A stretch of DNA of 64,000 nt from NCBI RefSeq assembly GCF_003600645.1, contig NZ_CP032482.1, positions 1,922,001-1,986,000 on the forward strand. Direction: 5' to 3'. Below the pieces are notes generated by a model, which saw only the letters and a program-made list of their open reading frames with translations, searched no databases and had not been told where the DNA came from. Positions within the stretch are counted from its first letter, which is position 1. Each line of letters starts with the position of its first letter. The translations under genes were made by a program, and so were the position numbers. Below are positions 34,894 through 48,957 of this stretch, in pieces. This stretch comes from Yersinia rochesterensis. Lineage in GTDB: Bacteria > Pseudomonadota > Gammaproteobacteria > Enterobacterales > Enterobacteriaceae.

Positions 34894-35061
34894 TTAGTGG
34901 GATTTCATACCGGCGGCTGTCATCATCATACGGAACAGCATGGAAACTGCCAATAAAGCCAGCACACTGCCGCACCAGATAAGTAGCATCCAACCGATTC
35001 TCTTCCACCACGGGGATTTTACTGGCTCAAGTGGTTGGGAAGATGATTGTGAGTTCATCAT
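34894..35061 (-). CDS. DUF2474 small subunit of the cyanide-insensitive bd oxidase
   Basis: A 55-residue protein with a hydrophilic N-terminus and one membrane helix preceded by PWWKRIGWMLLIWC, which fits the DUF2474 family found after cioAB-type oxidase genes. The ATG follows the cioB stop directly (TGA then ATG at 35061; a second ATG at 35058). Comparable single-helix proteins (CydX/YbgT) stabilise cytochrome bd. It is short enough to be missed in automatic annotation. Confidence 0.8.
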   Translation of the reverse strand: MMNSQSSSQPLEPVKSPWWKRIGWMLLIWCGSVLALLAVSMLFRMMMTAAGMKSH

Positions 35062-36069
35062 TCAGTGATAACCCTGTTCGTGATTGATTTTTCCCCTGAA
35101 CACATAGTAGCTCCAGAAAGTATAAACCAGAATGATTGGGATAATAAACAGTGCGCCGACCAGCATGAATCCCAAGCTCTGTGGTGGGGCGGCTGCTTGC
35201 CATAAGGTAATTGATGGCGGAATAAGATAAGGCCAAATGCTGATACCTAATCCGCTGTAGCCCAAAAACACTAACAACAAAGTCAGCAGGAATGGGGCAT
35301 AATGCCCGCCATGTTTGACGGCGCGCAGTAAAGACCCGCTTGCCAATAGCACCAATAATGGGACGGGCAGGAACCAGAAAAGATTAGGTAAGCTGAACCA
35401 ACGCGCCGCAATTTGTGGGTGGCTCAGGGGTGTCCACACGCTGATAATGATAATAATGAGTAGCATCATCAATGTCAGTGGCCTTGCCAGTTTTTGCATT
35501 ACTTGCTGCACATGACCGTCGGTTTTCATGATGAGCCAGGTACAGCCAAGCAGAGCATACGCAATGACCAGACCCAAGCCGCAGAACAGTGCAAAAGGGG
35601 TAAACCAATCAAATGGCCCGCCACTGTAGCTGCGCCCGGTGACTGGGAAGCCGTGAATAAATGCCCCGACTACCATGCCCTGAGTGAAAGTGGCAATCAG
35701 CGAGCCGCCAATAAAGGCTTTATCCCAGATATGCTGTTTTTCCTGGCTGGCTTTAAAACGAAACTCAAATGCAACACCACGGAAAATGAGCCCCAGCAGC
35801 ATTAAAGTCAGCGGAATAGCCAGTGCATCAAGAATAACCGCGTAAGCCAGTGGGAAAGCCCCCAGTAGCGCCGCACCACCCAGCACCAGCCAGGTTTCGT
35901 TGCCATCCCAGACTGGGGCGACGCTGTTCATCATTAAGTCCCGATCCCGGCTGTTTTTAACCAGCGGGAACAGGATGCCAATCCCTAAATCAAAGCCATC
36001 CATCACCACGTACATCATGGTGCTAAAGACAATAATGACAAACCAAATCAGTGGAAGATCAATGCCCAT
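35062..36069 (-). CDS. cioB: Cyanide-insensitive cytochrome bd oxidase subunit II (CioB/CydB-like)
   Basis: A 335-residue inner-membrane subunit with about eight helices. It begins MGIDLPLIWFVIIVFSTMMYVVMDGFDLGIGILFP, the CydB N-terminal signature, and contains the conserved WDGNETWLV segment. ATG 36072 overlaps the cioA stop (ATGA), but ATG 36069, 6 bases after AGGAG, has better spacing. Partner of CioA in the quinol oxidase. Family choice (CIO rather than classic CydAB) rests on the short Q-loop of CioA and the DUF2474 gene that follows. Confidence 0.9.
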   Translation of the reverse strand: MGIDLPLIWFVIIVFSTMMYVVMDGFDLGIGILFPLVKNSRDRDLMMNSVAPVWDGNETWLVLGGAALLGAFPLAYAVILDALAIPLTLMLLGLIFRGVAFEFRFKASQEKQHIWDKAFIGGSLIATFTQGMVVGAFIHGFPVTGRSYSGGPFDWFTPFALFCGLGLVIAYALLGCTWLIMKTDGHVQQVMQKLARPLTLMMLLIIIIISVWTPLSHPQIAARWFSLPNLFWFLPVPLLVLLASGSLLRAVKHGGHYAPFLLTLLLVFLGYSGLGISIWPYLIPPSITLWQAAAPPQSLGFMLVGALFIIPIILVYTFWSYYVFRGKINHEQGYH

Positions 36070-37523
36070 CATGAGCTCCTATTTGGGTTATTGTCGGACG
36101 TCAATAAATCGCCATCAGCATTAAGCGGTTCACGAATTGCTGACAGAGGGCGAGCTGGCGTGGCGTGTTGACCGGGGCCACCTTTATCTTGTTGATGACC
36201 TTCATGCGCTTTTGGTCCTTTGCGGATGAGCCGCATCATATAGGCGTAACCGACACCAAAGACTGAGCCATACACCAGGATAAATATCAGCAAGCTGATG
36301 CTCATATGTATCTCACCATGGGATGAAACTGCATCACTGGTGCGCTGTAAACCATAGACAATCCACGGCTGGCGGCCCACTTCGGTGGTAAACCAGCCCG
36401 CCAGAATAGCAATCAACCCCGATGGCCCCATCCACAATACAAAATAAAGGAAGGGACGCGACTGATACAGACCACCGCGCCAACGGAGCCACAAACTCCA
36501 AAAACCGGCCAAAATCATTAACATGCCTAACCCGACCATAATGCGGAAAGACCAAAAAACAATGGTTGAGTTCGGGCGATCTTCCGGTGGGAAAGATTTC
36601 AGCGCTGGGATCTGTTTTTCCAAGCTGTGAGTCAGAATAAGACTCCCTAAATAGGGGATTTTCAGCGCGAAATGGGTTTTCTCTTGCTTCATGTCCGGCC
36701 AGCCAAACAGGATAAGCGGCGTAGGTTCACCGGGTTTATTTTCCCAGTGCCCCTCAATGGCTGCAATTTTAGCCGGTTGATATTCCAGTGTATTTAGGCC
36801 ATGGGCATCACCAATAACGGCTTGCAGTGGGGCGATAATCAAGGCCATCCACATTGCCATCGACAACATTTTCCGCATCGCGGGGGTATCGCGTTTGCGC
36901 AGTAAATGCCAGGCGGCAGAAGCACCGACAAAGAATGCTGAGGCCAGAAAAGCGGCGGTCGACATGTGCAGCAAGCGGTAGGGGAAAGAGGGGTTGAATA
37001 TCACTTTTAGCCAGTCAACCGGCACCACTTGTCCATTAATCACTTCAAAGCCTTGGGGCGTTTGCATCCAGCTATTGGAAGCCAATATCCAGAAGGTCGA
37101 CATGAGGGTGCCCAATGCCACCATGCAGGTGGCAAAGAAATGCAAACCGGGGCCAACACGATGCCAGCCAAACAACATCACACCAAGGAAACCGGCTTCG
37201 AGGAAGAAGGCTGTCAGGACTTCATAAGTCAGCAGCGGGCCGGTGATGCTGCCTGCAAATTCAGAGAAAAAGCTCCAGTTAGTGCCAAACTGGTAGGCCA
37301 TCACCAGACCAGACACGACCCCCATACCAAAGTTGACGGCAAAGATTTTTGACCAGAAATGGTAAAGATCGCGGTAATCCTCATTTTTGGTTTTTAGCCA
37401 TAAACCTTCGAGCACCGCTAGAAAGCTGGCCAGCCCAATAGTGATCGCTGGGAAGATGATATGGAACGAAATGGTGAAAGCGAATTGGATCCTGGCCAAC
37501 TCGAGAGCGGTTAAGCCAAACAT
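36069..37523 (-). CDS. cioA: Cyanide-insensitive cytochrome bd oxidase subunit I (CioA/CydA-like)
   Basis: A 484-residue quinol oxidase subunit. The N-terminus MFGLTALELARIQFAFTISFHIIFPA carries the heme b His in ISFHIIFP; LEYQPAKIAAIEGHWE marks the start of the Q-loop, which is short as in CioA. ATG 37523, 6 bases after GAGG, is preferred; an upstream in-frame start at 37559 would add a hydrophilic tail. The enzyme oxidises ubiquinol with oxygen and in relatives resists cyanide. Divergent from a MocR-type regulator gene. Confidence 0.92.
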   Translation of the reverse strand: MFGLTALELARIQFAFTISFHIIFPAITIGLASFLAVLEGLWLKTKNEDYRDLYHFWSKIFAVNFGMGVVSGLVMAYQFGTNWSFFSEFAGSITGPLLTYEVLTAFFLEAGFLGVMLFGWHRVGPGLHFFATCMVALGTLMSTFWILASNSWMQTPQGFEVINGQVVPVDWLKVIFNPSFPYRLLHMSTAAFLASAFFVGASAAWHLLRKRDTPAMRKMLSMAMWMALIIAPLQAVIGDAHGLNTLEYQPAKIAAIEGHWENKPGEPTPLILFGWPDMKQEKTHFALKIPYLGSLILTHSLEKQIPALKSFPPEDRPNSTIVFWSFRIMVGLGMLMILAGFWSLWLRWRGGLYQSRPFLYFVLWMGPSGLIAILAGWFTTEVGRQPWIVYGLQRTSDAVSSHGEIHMSISLLIFILVYGSVFGVGYAYMMRLIRKGPKAHEGHQQDKGGPGQHATPARPLSAIREPLNADGDLLTSDNNPNRSS

Positions 37524-37706
37524 AGCGACCTCGCTGTAAACATGGTACTGCCTCATCAATCTAGAAAATAAATCGCGCCATATTGATTATTCGGGAGAGC
37601 TGCAACGGGCGATTATTTCGGGTGTAAACTTGGCAGTTAGTTAACCATAAGTTAAAGTGGCTATAATAGTGACAATTAATTCAATCTTACCTATAACAGT
37701 TGGTCT

Positions 37707-39140
37707 ATGACGCGATATGAACAGTTAGCGCAACAAATTCGGGCGCAAATACAATCCAAGGTCTGGCAAGCGGGCGACAAACTGCCTTCATTGCGAGAAA
37801 GTTGTAAGCAATCGGGGTTAAGCTTAATGACCGTGGTGCAGTCTTATCAGTTATTGGAAAGTCAGGGCTGGATCGTGGCGCGCCCGCAATCGGGATATTA
37901 TGTTGCTTCGCGTCCGACCCAATTGCCTCAGCCACAGCGCGGCAAAAAACTGCATCTGGATGAGCAGGTAGACATTAATACCTTTATTTTTGATGTGCTA
38001 CAGGCGGGGAAAGATCCCGCCATAATACCTTTGGGTTCTGCATTTCCAGACCCGAGTTTATTGCTGCAACCCCGCTTGTCACGTGCACTAGCCAGTGTCG
38101 CGCGCAAAATATCACCACAAAGCTCAATGACTAACTTACCGCCGGGCAATGAAAGTTTACGGCGCAATATTGCTCAGCGTTATGCCGCTAGTGGGATGAA
38201 TGTTTCACCGGAGGAAATTGTGATTACCGCCGGTGCGATGGAGTCGCTTAGCCTTAGTTTACAGTCGGTTACGCAACCCGGAGATTGGGTAGTGATTGAG
38301 TCGCCAGCATTTTATGGTGCATTGCAGGCCATTGAACGCTTGCGCTTAAAAGCCATCGCCATTACCACACACCCGCAGCAGGGGATGGATCTCGATGCGC
38401 TTGAGCAGGTCATCAGTCAGTACCCCATCAAAGCTTGTTGGTTAATGACGCATTTCCAGAATCCGCTAGGTTGCACTATGTCTTGGCCACAGAAAAAACG
38501 GCTGGTGGGTTTGCTGCAACAAAATAATATCTCGCTGATTGAAGATGATGTTTATGGCGAATTGTATTTCGGCGCTGAGCGCCCGTTGCCGGCCAAAGCC
38601 CTCGATCAACACCGGCAAATTTTGCATTGCTCCTCTTTTTCTAAATGTTTGGCTCCGGGGTTTCGCGTCGGCTGGGTCGCGGCAGGTGAACACGCGCAGC
38701 GGGTGCAACATTTGCAATTGATGAGTACGGTTTCCGCCAGTGTTCCGACCCAGTTAGCCATTGCCGATTATCTCAGCCAAGGGGGGTACGATACTCACCT
38801 GCGCCGTTTGCGCCGCATCATGGAACAGCGGCTCAATGCACTGCGCCAGGCAGTGGTGGAGCACTTTCCCAAGAATGTTAAAATCAGTCACCCCGCAGGG
38901 GGATATTTCTTATGGCTGGAGCTGGAACCGCCTTTCAATGCCAGTGAGTTATACCAGCGAGCACTGGCGCAGGGGGTCAGTATTGCACCGGGGCGAATGT
39001 TTACCACCGGCAAGCAATTTGATCACTGTTTTCGTTTGAATGCTTCATTTGCCTGGTCGGAACAAAGTGAAAAGGCCATTCGCATTTTGGCTATGTTGAT
39101 AATTCAACTGACCTGTGGTGATGATAGCCGCTCGCGTTAG
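37707..39140 (+). CDS. MocR-type regulator (GntR helix-turn-helix plus aminotransferase domain)
   Basis: A 477-residue protein. The N-terminal GntR winged helix (residues about 1-70: YEQLAQQIRAQIQSKVWQAG, LPSLRESCKQSGLS) is fused to a type I aminotransferase domain (about 110-470) with NPLGCTMS, EDDVYGELYF and the PLP-lysine region SSFSKCLAPGFRVGW. Similar to E. coli YdcR. MocR proteins sense PLP-bound ligands and usually act at their own divergent promoter region. Here that region is the 183 bases shared with cioA, so control of cioAB is possible but unproven. Confidence 0.88.
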   Translation: MTRYEQLAQQIRAQIQSKVWQAGDKLPSLRESCKQSGLSLMTVVQSYQLLESQGWIVARPQSGYYVASRPTQLPQPQRGKKLHLDEQVDINTFIFDVLQAGKDPAIIPLGSAFPDPSLLLQPRLSRALASVARKISPQSSMTNLPPGNESLRRNIAQRYAASGMNVSPEEIVITAGAMESLSLSLQSVTQPGDWVVIESPAFYGALQAIERLRLKAIAITTHPQQGMDLDALEQVISQYPIKACWLMTHFQNPLGCTMSWPQKKRLVGLLQQNNISLIEDDVYGELYFGAERPLPAKALDQHRQILHCSSFSKCLAPGFRVGWVAAGEHAQRVQHLQLMSTVSASVPTQLAIADYLSQGGYDTHLRRLRRIMEQRLNALRQAVVEHFPKNVKISHPAGGYFLWLELEPPFNASELYQRALAQGVSIAPGRMFTTGKQFDHCFRLNASFAWSEQSEKAIRILAMLIIQLTCGDDSRSR

Positions 39141-41026
<1,886 letters not shown>

Positions 41027-41052
41027 TTCGGCAGTCAGCAAGGACCTTGAAT

Positions 41053-43568
<2,516 letters not shown>

Positions 43569-43627
43569 CTCATTTACCTGATTAGCCCTACGACATAATG
43601 AGAACATAGGCGCGAGCGGAGAATACG

Positions 43628-44971
43628 ATGGCAGGATATGAAGTGAACTTCGATGGATTGGTTGGGCTGACCCATCACTATGCGGGATTGTCTTTTGGCA
43701 ATGAAGCCTCTGCCAAACATCAAAATGCACTCTCCAACCCGAAGCTAGCGGCAAAACAGGGTTTGCTGAAAATGAAAACGCTGGCTGATTTAGGGTACAA
43801 GCAGGGCATATTGCCACCGCAGGAGCGCCCCGCGCTAGGTTTTTTACGCCAACTTGGGTTCAGTGGTTCAGATGAACAAGTCTTGAGTGAAGTTGCTCGT
43901 AAATCTCCGCGCCTATTGTCGGCGGTGAGTTCAGCATCATCTATGTGGACGGCGAATGCGGCGACAGTCTCACCCTCCGCTGACAGTGCTGATGGCCGGG
44001 TTCATTTTACTGTCGCAAACTTGAATAATAAATTTCATCGGGCCATTGAGACCAATACAACGTCAGCAATATTAAAAAGTATTTTCAATAACCATCGTCA
44101 TTTTGTGCATCACGATGCTTTGCCTTCGGTTGAGTTATTTGGCGATGAGGGCGCGGCAAACCATAACCGTCTGGGAGGCGAATATGACCACCCCGCGATC
44201 CAGGTCTTTGTTTATGGTCGTCAAGGGCTTGAGAGCGGAATAGCACCTAGCCGATATCCTGCCCGGCAAACATTGGAGGCCAGCGAGGCCGTGGCGCGAT
44301 TACATCTGTTAGATCCTGACCGGGCTGTTTTTATTCAGCAAAATCCAGCGGTTATCGATCAAGGGGTATTCCACAACGATGTTATCGCGGTCAGTAATCA
44401 AAACGTGTTATTCCACCACCAATACGCATTCGTGCCCGATATTCAGGTAATGGATAGTTTGCGCCGCAAGATGGCGCGAATTGAGCAACAGCTAATCACC
44501 ATTGAAGTGCCTGCTGCGCAAGTTTCTGTCGGACAAGCGGTATCGACCTATCTGTTTAACAGCCAATTGTTGAATAAACTCAATGGCAAGATGCTGCTGG
44601 TAATCCCACAAGAATCACAAGAAAACCCAGCGGTGTGGGGATATCTATCTGAACTGATAAATAGCGGCGGCCCAATTGATGAAGTTAGAGTTTTTGACCT
44701 GCGCGAAAGTATGCACAATGGTGGTGGGCCGGCCTGTTTGCGCTTGCGTGTCGCGCTAAATGAAACAGAGTTGGCGGCGGTGAATAGCCGAGTGATGATG
44801 ACTCCGGCCTTGTTTGTAGCGCTGAATAATTGGGTCGATAAATATTATCGCGATCGTTTGCAATTTAAGGATTTAGCAGACCCGCAGTTATTGCAAGAAG
44901 GGCGACAAGCATTGGACGAATTGACGAAAATACTTAACCTTGGCTCAATATATCCGTTCCAGAATCATTAA
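43628..44971 (+). CDS. astB: N-succinylarginine dihydrolase AstB
   Basis: A 447-residue amidinotransferase-fold enzyme, second step: succinylarginine to succinylornithine, two ammonia and CO2. It begins [24 protein letters not shown] and contains [17 protein letters not shown] and the C-terminal catalytic-Cys region [12 protein letters not shown], all typical of AstB. ATG 43628 is preceded by GCGGAG. Sixty bases separate it from astD. Confidence 0.96.
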   Translation: MAGYEVNFDGLVGLTHHYAGLSFGNEASAKHQNALSNPKLAAKQGLLKMKTLADLGYKQGILPPQERPALGFLRQLGFSGSDEQVLSEVARKSPRLLSAVSSASSMWTANAATVSPSADSADGRVHFTVANLNNKFHRAIETNTTSAILKSIFNNHRHFVHHDALPSVELFGDEGAANHNRLGGEYDHPAIQVFVYGRQGLESGIAPSRYPARQTLEASEAVARLHLLDPDRAVFIQQNPAVIDQGVFHNDVIAVSNQNVLFHHQYAFVPDIQVMDSLRRKMARIEQQLITIEVPAAQVSVGQAVSTYLFNSQLLNKLNGKMLLVIPQESQENPAVWGYLSELINSGGPIDEVRVFDLRESMHNGGGPACLRLRVALNETELAAVNSRVMMTPALFVALNNWVDKYYRDRLQFKDLADPQLLQEGRQALDELTKILNLGSIYPFQNH

Positions 44972-45053
44972 TAAAAACAAAGCTATTAACCAACAAACCA
45001 GTCATCCAGCGGCATGCACCATAAGAAACTATAAGTCAATGGAAGGAGCGATG

Positions 45054-46046
45054 ATGCTAGATTTTTTGTCTGCCACACTCTCGGGAAATCCACCACAGGT
45101 TACCGGCGGTGAAACTCCCAATCTTAAATGGCACTGGCTGGATGAGGGGGTGTTGATGCTGATACCCCACGGCAGTTATTCACAGTCAGTGGTGTTATCG
45201 GCAGGTATTCATGGAAATGAAACGGCTCCGATTGAGATTCTAAACCAATTGGTCTCAGATCTATTAGCAGGCAAATTTCCTTTGGCAATACGTTTGTTGG
45301 TCATATTAGGCAATCCACCGGCTATCAGGGCCGGAAAACGCTATCTCACTGCCGATATCAATCGCATGTTCGGTGGGCGTCATCAAAATTACTCACCTAT
45401 TGATGAGGCTAGGCGGGCTGAAACTCTTGAACAAAGGGTGGGCGAGTTTTTTGCCGCCGACTTACAATCCACACGGCTACATTATGATTTACACACGGCG
45501 ATTCGCGGTTCTTATCATACTCGATTTGGTTTATTACCTTATCAAACCACGCCGTATTCAGCGACCATGTTGCGCTGGTTAAAAGATAGTGAGCTAGAGG
45601 CATTAGTCATGCACTCCGCCGCAGGGGGGACTTTCGCCCACTTTAGTAGTGAATTTTGTCAGGCGGCAAGTTGCACTCTGGAATTAGGTAAAGCGCTGCC
45701 CTTTGGGGAGAATCAACTCGAACAATTTAGTTCTATCATCACTGGTTTGCGCGCATTGGCCGGTGGTAGACAGCTGCCGGGGCGTTCTAGCGGGGCAATA
45801 ATATTCTACCGCGTGGTGAAATCACTGTTTAAGCAGCATGCAGATTTTAAACTGTGGGTGGCGGATGACACAGTGAATTTCACTCGCTATACGCAAGGGA
45901 CATTGCTGGCAGAACAACTTAGTGAACATTATTGCGTTGAACATGAATACGAATGGATCTTGTTCCCGAATCCTGGGGTTGCGTTGGGGTTACGTGCTGG
46001 GATCATGTTGGTGCAGATGGATGAGAGTGAATTAAAAAAAATATAA
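45054..46046 (+). CDS. astE: Succinylglutamate desuccinylase AstE
   Basis: A 330-residue zinc hydrolase of the aspartoacylase/M14-like family, last step: succinylglutamate to succinate and glutamate. Zinc and substrate motifs: SAGIHGNETAPIEIL, DINRMFGG, YDLHTAIRGS and CTLELGKALPFG. The frame opens far upstream (44940), overlapping astB, but the double ATG 45051/45054 after GGAAGGAG fits the family start; 45054 has the better spacing. It ends the operon. Confidence 0.94.
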   Translation: MLDFLSATLSGNPPQVTGGETPNLKWHWLDEGVLMLIPHGSYSQSVVLSAGIHGNETAPIEILNQLVSDLLAGKFPLAIRLLVILGNPPAIRAGKRYLTADINRMFGGRHQNYSPIDEARRAETLEQRVGEFFAADLQSTRLHYDLHTAIRGSYHTRFGLLPYQTTPYSATMLRWLKDSELEALVMHSAAGGTFAHFSSEFCQAASCTLELGKALPFGENQLEQFSSIITGLRALAGGRQLPGRSSGAIIFYRVVKSLFKQHADFKLWVADDTVNFTRYTQGTLLAEQLSEHYCVEHEYEWILFPNPGVALGLRAGIMLVQMDESELKKI

Positions 46047-46769
46047 ATAAGGGCATATTACTAATACCGCCCTCGATAGTTACGCAGGGTAATATCACTT
46101 ATGGGCGTTCAACTTAAGTTAAATTTAAAGTGATATGTCGGTTTTGATATTCAAAAAAGCTAACTATTAACATCAATAGCTCACTTTTCATTCACCAAAT
46201 AAGAAAATATCTTATTCCATTTGCTATAAGTAATATGTCGTTTATTAAAACCCATCAAATTAACAAGCATACTAAACCCCTACTTTCTATAAACCTATCA
46301 AAGTCATTTATGTTTTTTTTCTTTGTTGCACCAAATTGGATATTAAACCCTTTATTTATTGTGTTTTAAATAGTCCATAAATTGCTTTGAATATATAAAA
46401 AATAGAATAGGAGTGTGATATCAACTCCATTTTACAAATCTAATTACTCAAAAGAACAAAAAAGAAACAAATTGAAATGACTTTGCACCAAAATGGTGCC
46501 AATGCACTCTTTTGGTTATATATAATTACCTAAAAATAAAGTTAATCAAAGGGTTATGGAAAGTTCCATAAAAAATATTTTGTTACAATTATTTACCTGC
46601 TTATACCTATATATCTTCAATTTTACCGTTTTAACTTTTCGTGCTTAGTGATAATGTTTCTTCGCTTTACAAAGACAGGTCACAATAAAAAATTAAAAGT
46701 TAACTTCGATGAGGCTAAAACATTAATTTAGCCCGCAGGTTAATTTTATTAAAATTTAAAGGAAAAATA
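46047..46769. other. Long AT-rich region upstream of the porin gene
   Basis: 723 bases without a gene, among the most AT-rich of the window. Porin genes of this type carry OmpR sites and sometimes divergent regulatory RNAs here. I see T- and A-runs and ATTTTGTTACAATTATTTACC near 46575-46595, which is suggestive of an OmpR region but not conclusive. Confidence 0.4.
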
Positions 46770-47852
46770 ATGATGAAGCGCAGTGTTCTGGCCTTAGCGG
46801 TCACCTTGAGTATCGTTCCTACTCTTTCAAATGCAGCGGAAATTTATAATAAAGATGGCAACAAATTGGATCTTTATGGCCGCGTAGCCGCTAAATACCT
46901 TTTCTCAAACCATAATAATGCTGATGATACTTATGTGCGTTTTGGTTTTAAGGGTGAAACACAAATCAATAGCCAACTGACCGGTTTCGGCCAGTGGGAA
47001 TATAACGTTGCTGCAAAAAATGCAGAATCTCAGGGTGATAAAGGCAATAAAACCCGTTTAGGTTTTGCTGGTTTAAAATTTGCTGAATTCGGCTCTTTTG
47101 ATTACGGCCGTAACTATGGCGTAGTGTACGATGCACTAGCTTATACTGATATGTTGCCAGAGTTCGGTGGCGACTCAATCGCTTACACCGACAACTACAT
47201 GACGGGTCGTTCAACCGGTCTGGCAACTTACCGTAACTCTGATTTCTTCGGTCTGGTAAAAGGTCTGAATGTTGCAGCTCAGTATCAGGGCCGCAATGAC
47301 GATGGCGATACCTCTAAGAATGAGCGCGCAATCCAGAAAGCTAACGGCGACGGTTTCGGTTTGTCTGTTGATTATCAAGACATCGAAGGCAGTGGTATCG
47401 GCTTCGCAGGTGCGTACTCTAACTCTAACCGTACCTTGGGTCAGAAAACTCTGGCTAACAGTGCTACCGGTGATAAAGCTCAGGCTTGGGCTACAGCGCT
47501 GAAATATGATGCAAACCAAGTTTACTTGGCAGCGATGTACGGCGAAACCTTGAATATGACACCATACAAGGCATTGATTGCGAACAAAGCCCAGAACGTA
47601 GAATTGGTTGCTCAATATCAATTCGAAAATGGTATTCGCCCGTCGATTGCTTATGTTCAGTCTAAAGGTAAAAACCTGGATGCAGTAGGAAGTGCTGATT
47701 TGCTGAAATATGCTGAAATCGGTGTGACTTACTACATCAATAAAAACATGTTTACCTATGTTGACTACCAGATTAACTTATTGAATGAAAACAATCCTCT
47801 GGGTCTGAGCACAGATGATACTGTTGCTGTTAACTTGACCTACCGTTTCTAA
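46770..47852 (+). CDS. General outer-membrane porin (OmpC/OmpF/PhoE family)
   Basis: A 360-residue trimeric-type porin. The signal peptide ([22 protein letters not shown]) is cut before [19 protein letters not shown], a standard start of the mature protein. A 16-strand barrel is expected, with the constriction-loop segment LPEFGGDS and the C-terminal [15 protein letters not shown] lies 6 bases before ATG 46770. Which of the OmpC/OmpF paralogues it equals cannot be decided from this window. A strong terminator follows. Confidence 0.93.
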   Translation: MMKRSVLALAVTLSIVPTLSNAAEIYNKDGNKLDLYGRVAAKYLFSNHNNADDTYVRFGFKGETQINSQLTGFGQWEYNVAAKNAESQGDKGNKTRLGFAGLKFAEFGSFDYGRNYGVVYDALAYTDMLPEFGGDSIAYTDNYMTGRSTGLATYRNSDFFGLVKGLNVAAQYQGRNDDGDTSKNERAIQKANGDGFGLSVDYQDIEGSGIGFAGAYSNSNRTLGQKTLANSATGDKAQAWATALKYDANQVYLAAMYGETLNMTPYKALIANKAQNVELVAQYQFENGIRPSIAYVQSKGKNLDAVGSADLLKYAEIGVTYYINKNMFTYVDYQINLLNENNPLGLSTDDTVAVNLTYRF

Positions 47853-47906
47853 ATTAACTTAAACTGCAAGTATTACCCTTTTCTGTGTCGGAAATAGGTG
47901 AATGAG

Positions 47907-47933
47907 AAAGGCGGGGTTATTCCCGCCTTTTTT
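47907..47933 (+). terminator. Terminator after the porin gene
   Basis: AAAGGCGGG (47907-47915) pairs with CCCGCCTTT (47922-47930) across a 6-base loop, followed by further T residues to 47933. Confidence 0.92.
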
Positions 47934-48040
47934 GCATTTAAAATATTCAGATATAGACTAAATAATTCGAGTTACATGAAGACGGCAATGGCAATAGAGA
48001 GACAAATCTATCGGGGGCCGATTTAAACGCGGGTTGCAGT

Positions 48041-48060
48041 GGCCTCGCAGAGGCGAGGCC
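48041..48060. repeat. Perfect GC-rich hairpin between the porin and hutG genes
   Basis: GGCCTCGC and GCGAGGCC form an 8-base perfect stem with a 4-base loop. No T-run on either side, so it is probably not a classical terminator; a REP-like or RNA-stabilising role for the hut transcript end is possible. Confidence 0.6.
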
Positions 48061-48147
48061 CATGGATGGATTGAGTAATGAGCTTGGCCAACGCACACAC
48101 TGCTGGTGTATGACAGATATTATTGGGCGCGAAAGGATTAGTGCAAA

Positions 48148-48957
48148 TCAGTGTTGATAATGTTGTTCGCCCCATGCCAGCATGGTATTGACTAATTGCT
48201 GGAGTAACGGTTGTAAGTGACCAGCACGTTCTGGCAAATAGGGGTAAGGCTCAGTTTCAGACATATAGTTTAACTGTGATAACTCGAGTTGTACCGCGTG
48301 TTGGTGGGCCTGTGGTAAACCATATGCTCTAGTTATATAACCGCCTTTAAAACGGCCATTTAATATATAGCTAAATGTAGTTTGTCGTTCGCAACATTCT
48401 ATCAATTGCTTACTTAATGAGGGTGCGCAACTGGCCCCGCTGTTGGTTCCGAAATTCAAATCTGGTAGCTGTCCCTCAAATAACCTCGGGATAACTGAGG
48501 CAATCGAATGAGCATCAAGTAGTAATGCATAGCCAAATTTATCTTTAAGCCGTGCCAGCTCAAGTTGAAGCTGCTGGTGGTAAGGGCGCCAGATATGTAA
48601 CAGGTAGGATTGACGCTCCTGCGGGGAAGGTGTTTTACCCGGCATAAAACAAGGGCGACCATCAAACAGTGTTTCGGGGAACAAACCCGTAGTTGCGGTG
48701 GTATATAGCGGCTGATCATCTTCTGCACGGTTCAGGTCGACCACTAAGCGGGAATAATGACCTATGACTACACTGGCACCCATATTATGGGCGAAATCAT
48801 AGAGACGAGGAATATGCCAGTCGGTATCTGATAGGGGGTGAGCAGCATCGCTCAATCCCGCCTCAACGATGGGAGTCAATCGTGTTCCTGCATGTGGGAT
48901 ACTGATTAGTAAAGGCAGTTTCCCTGCCCGAAAACTTAACGGATCAGTTAAATTCAT
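48148..48957 (-). CDS. hutG: N-formylglutamate deformylase HutG
   Basis: A 269-residue N-formylglutamate amidohydrolase that yields glutamate and formate, the last step of the deiminase route of histidine degradation. Family motifs: [57 protein letters not shown] and [20 protein letters not shown] 48957 overlaps the hutI stop (ATGA) and has AAGGAG about 10 bases upstream; the longer frame to 49053 lies inside hutI and is rejected. Together with hutF it defines the five-step pathway. Confidence 0.93.
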   Translation of the reverse strand: MNLTDPLSFRAGKLPLLISIPHAGTRLTPIVEAGLSDAAHPLSDTDWHIPRLYDFAHNMGASVVIGHYSRLVVDLNRAEDDQPLYTTATTGLFPETLFDGRPCFMPGKTPSPQERQSYLLHIWRPYHQQLQLELARLKDKFGYALLLDAHSIASVIPRLFEGQLPDLNFGTNSGASCAPSLSKQLIECCERQTTFSYILNGRFKGGYITRAYGLPQAHQHAVQLELSQLNYMSETEPYPYLPERAGHLQPLLQQLVNTMLAWGEQHYQH

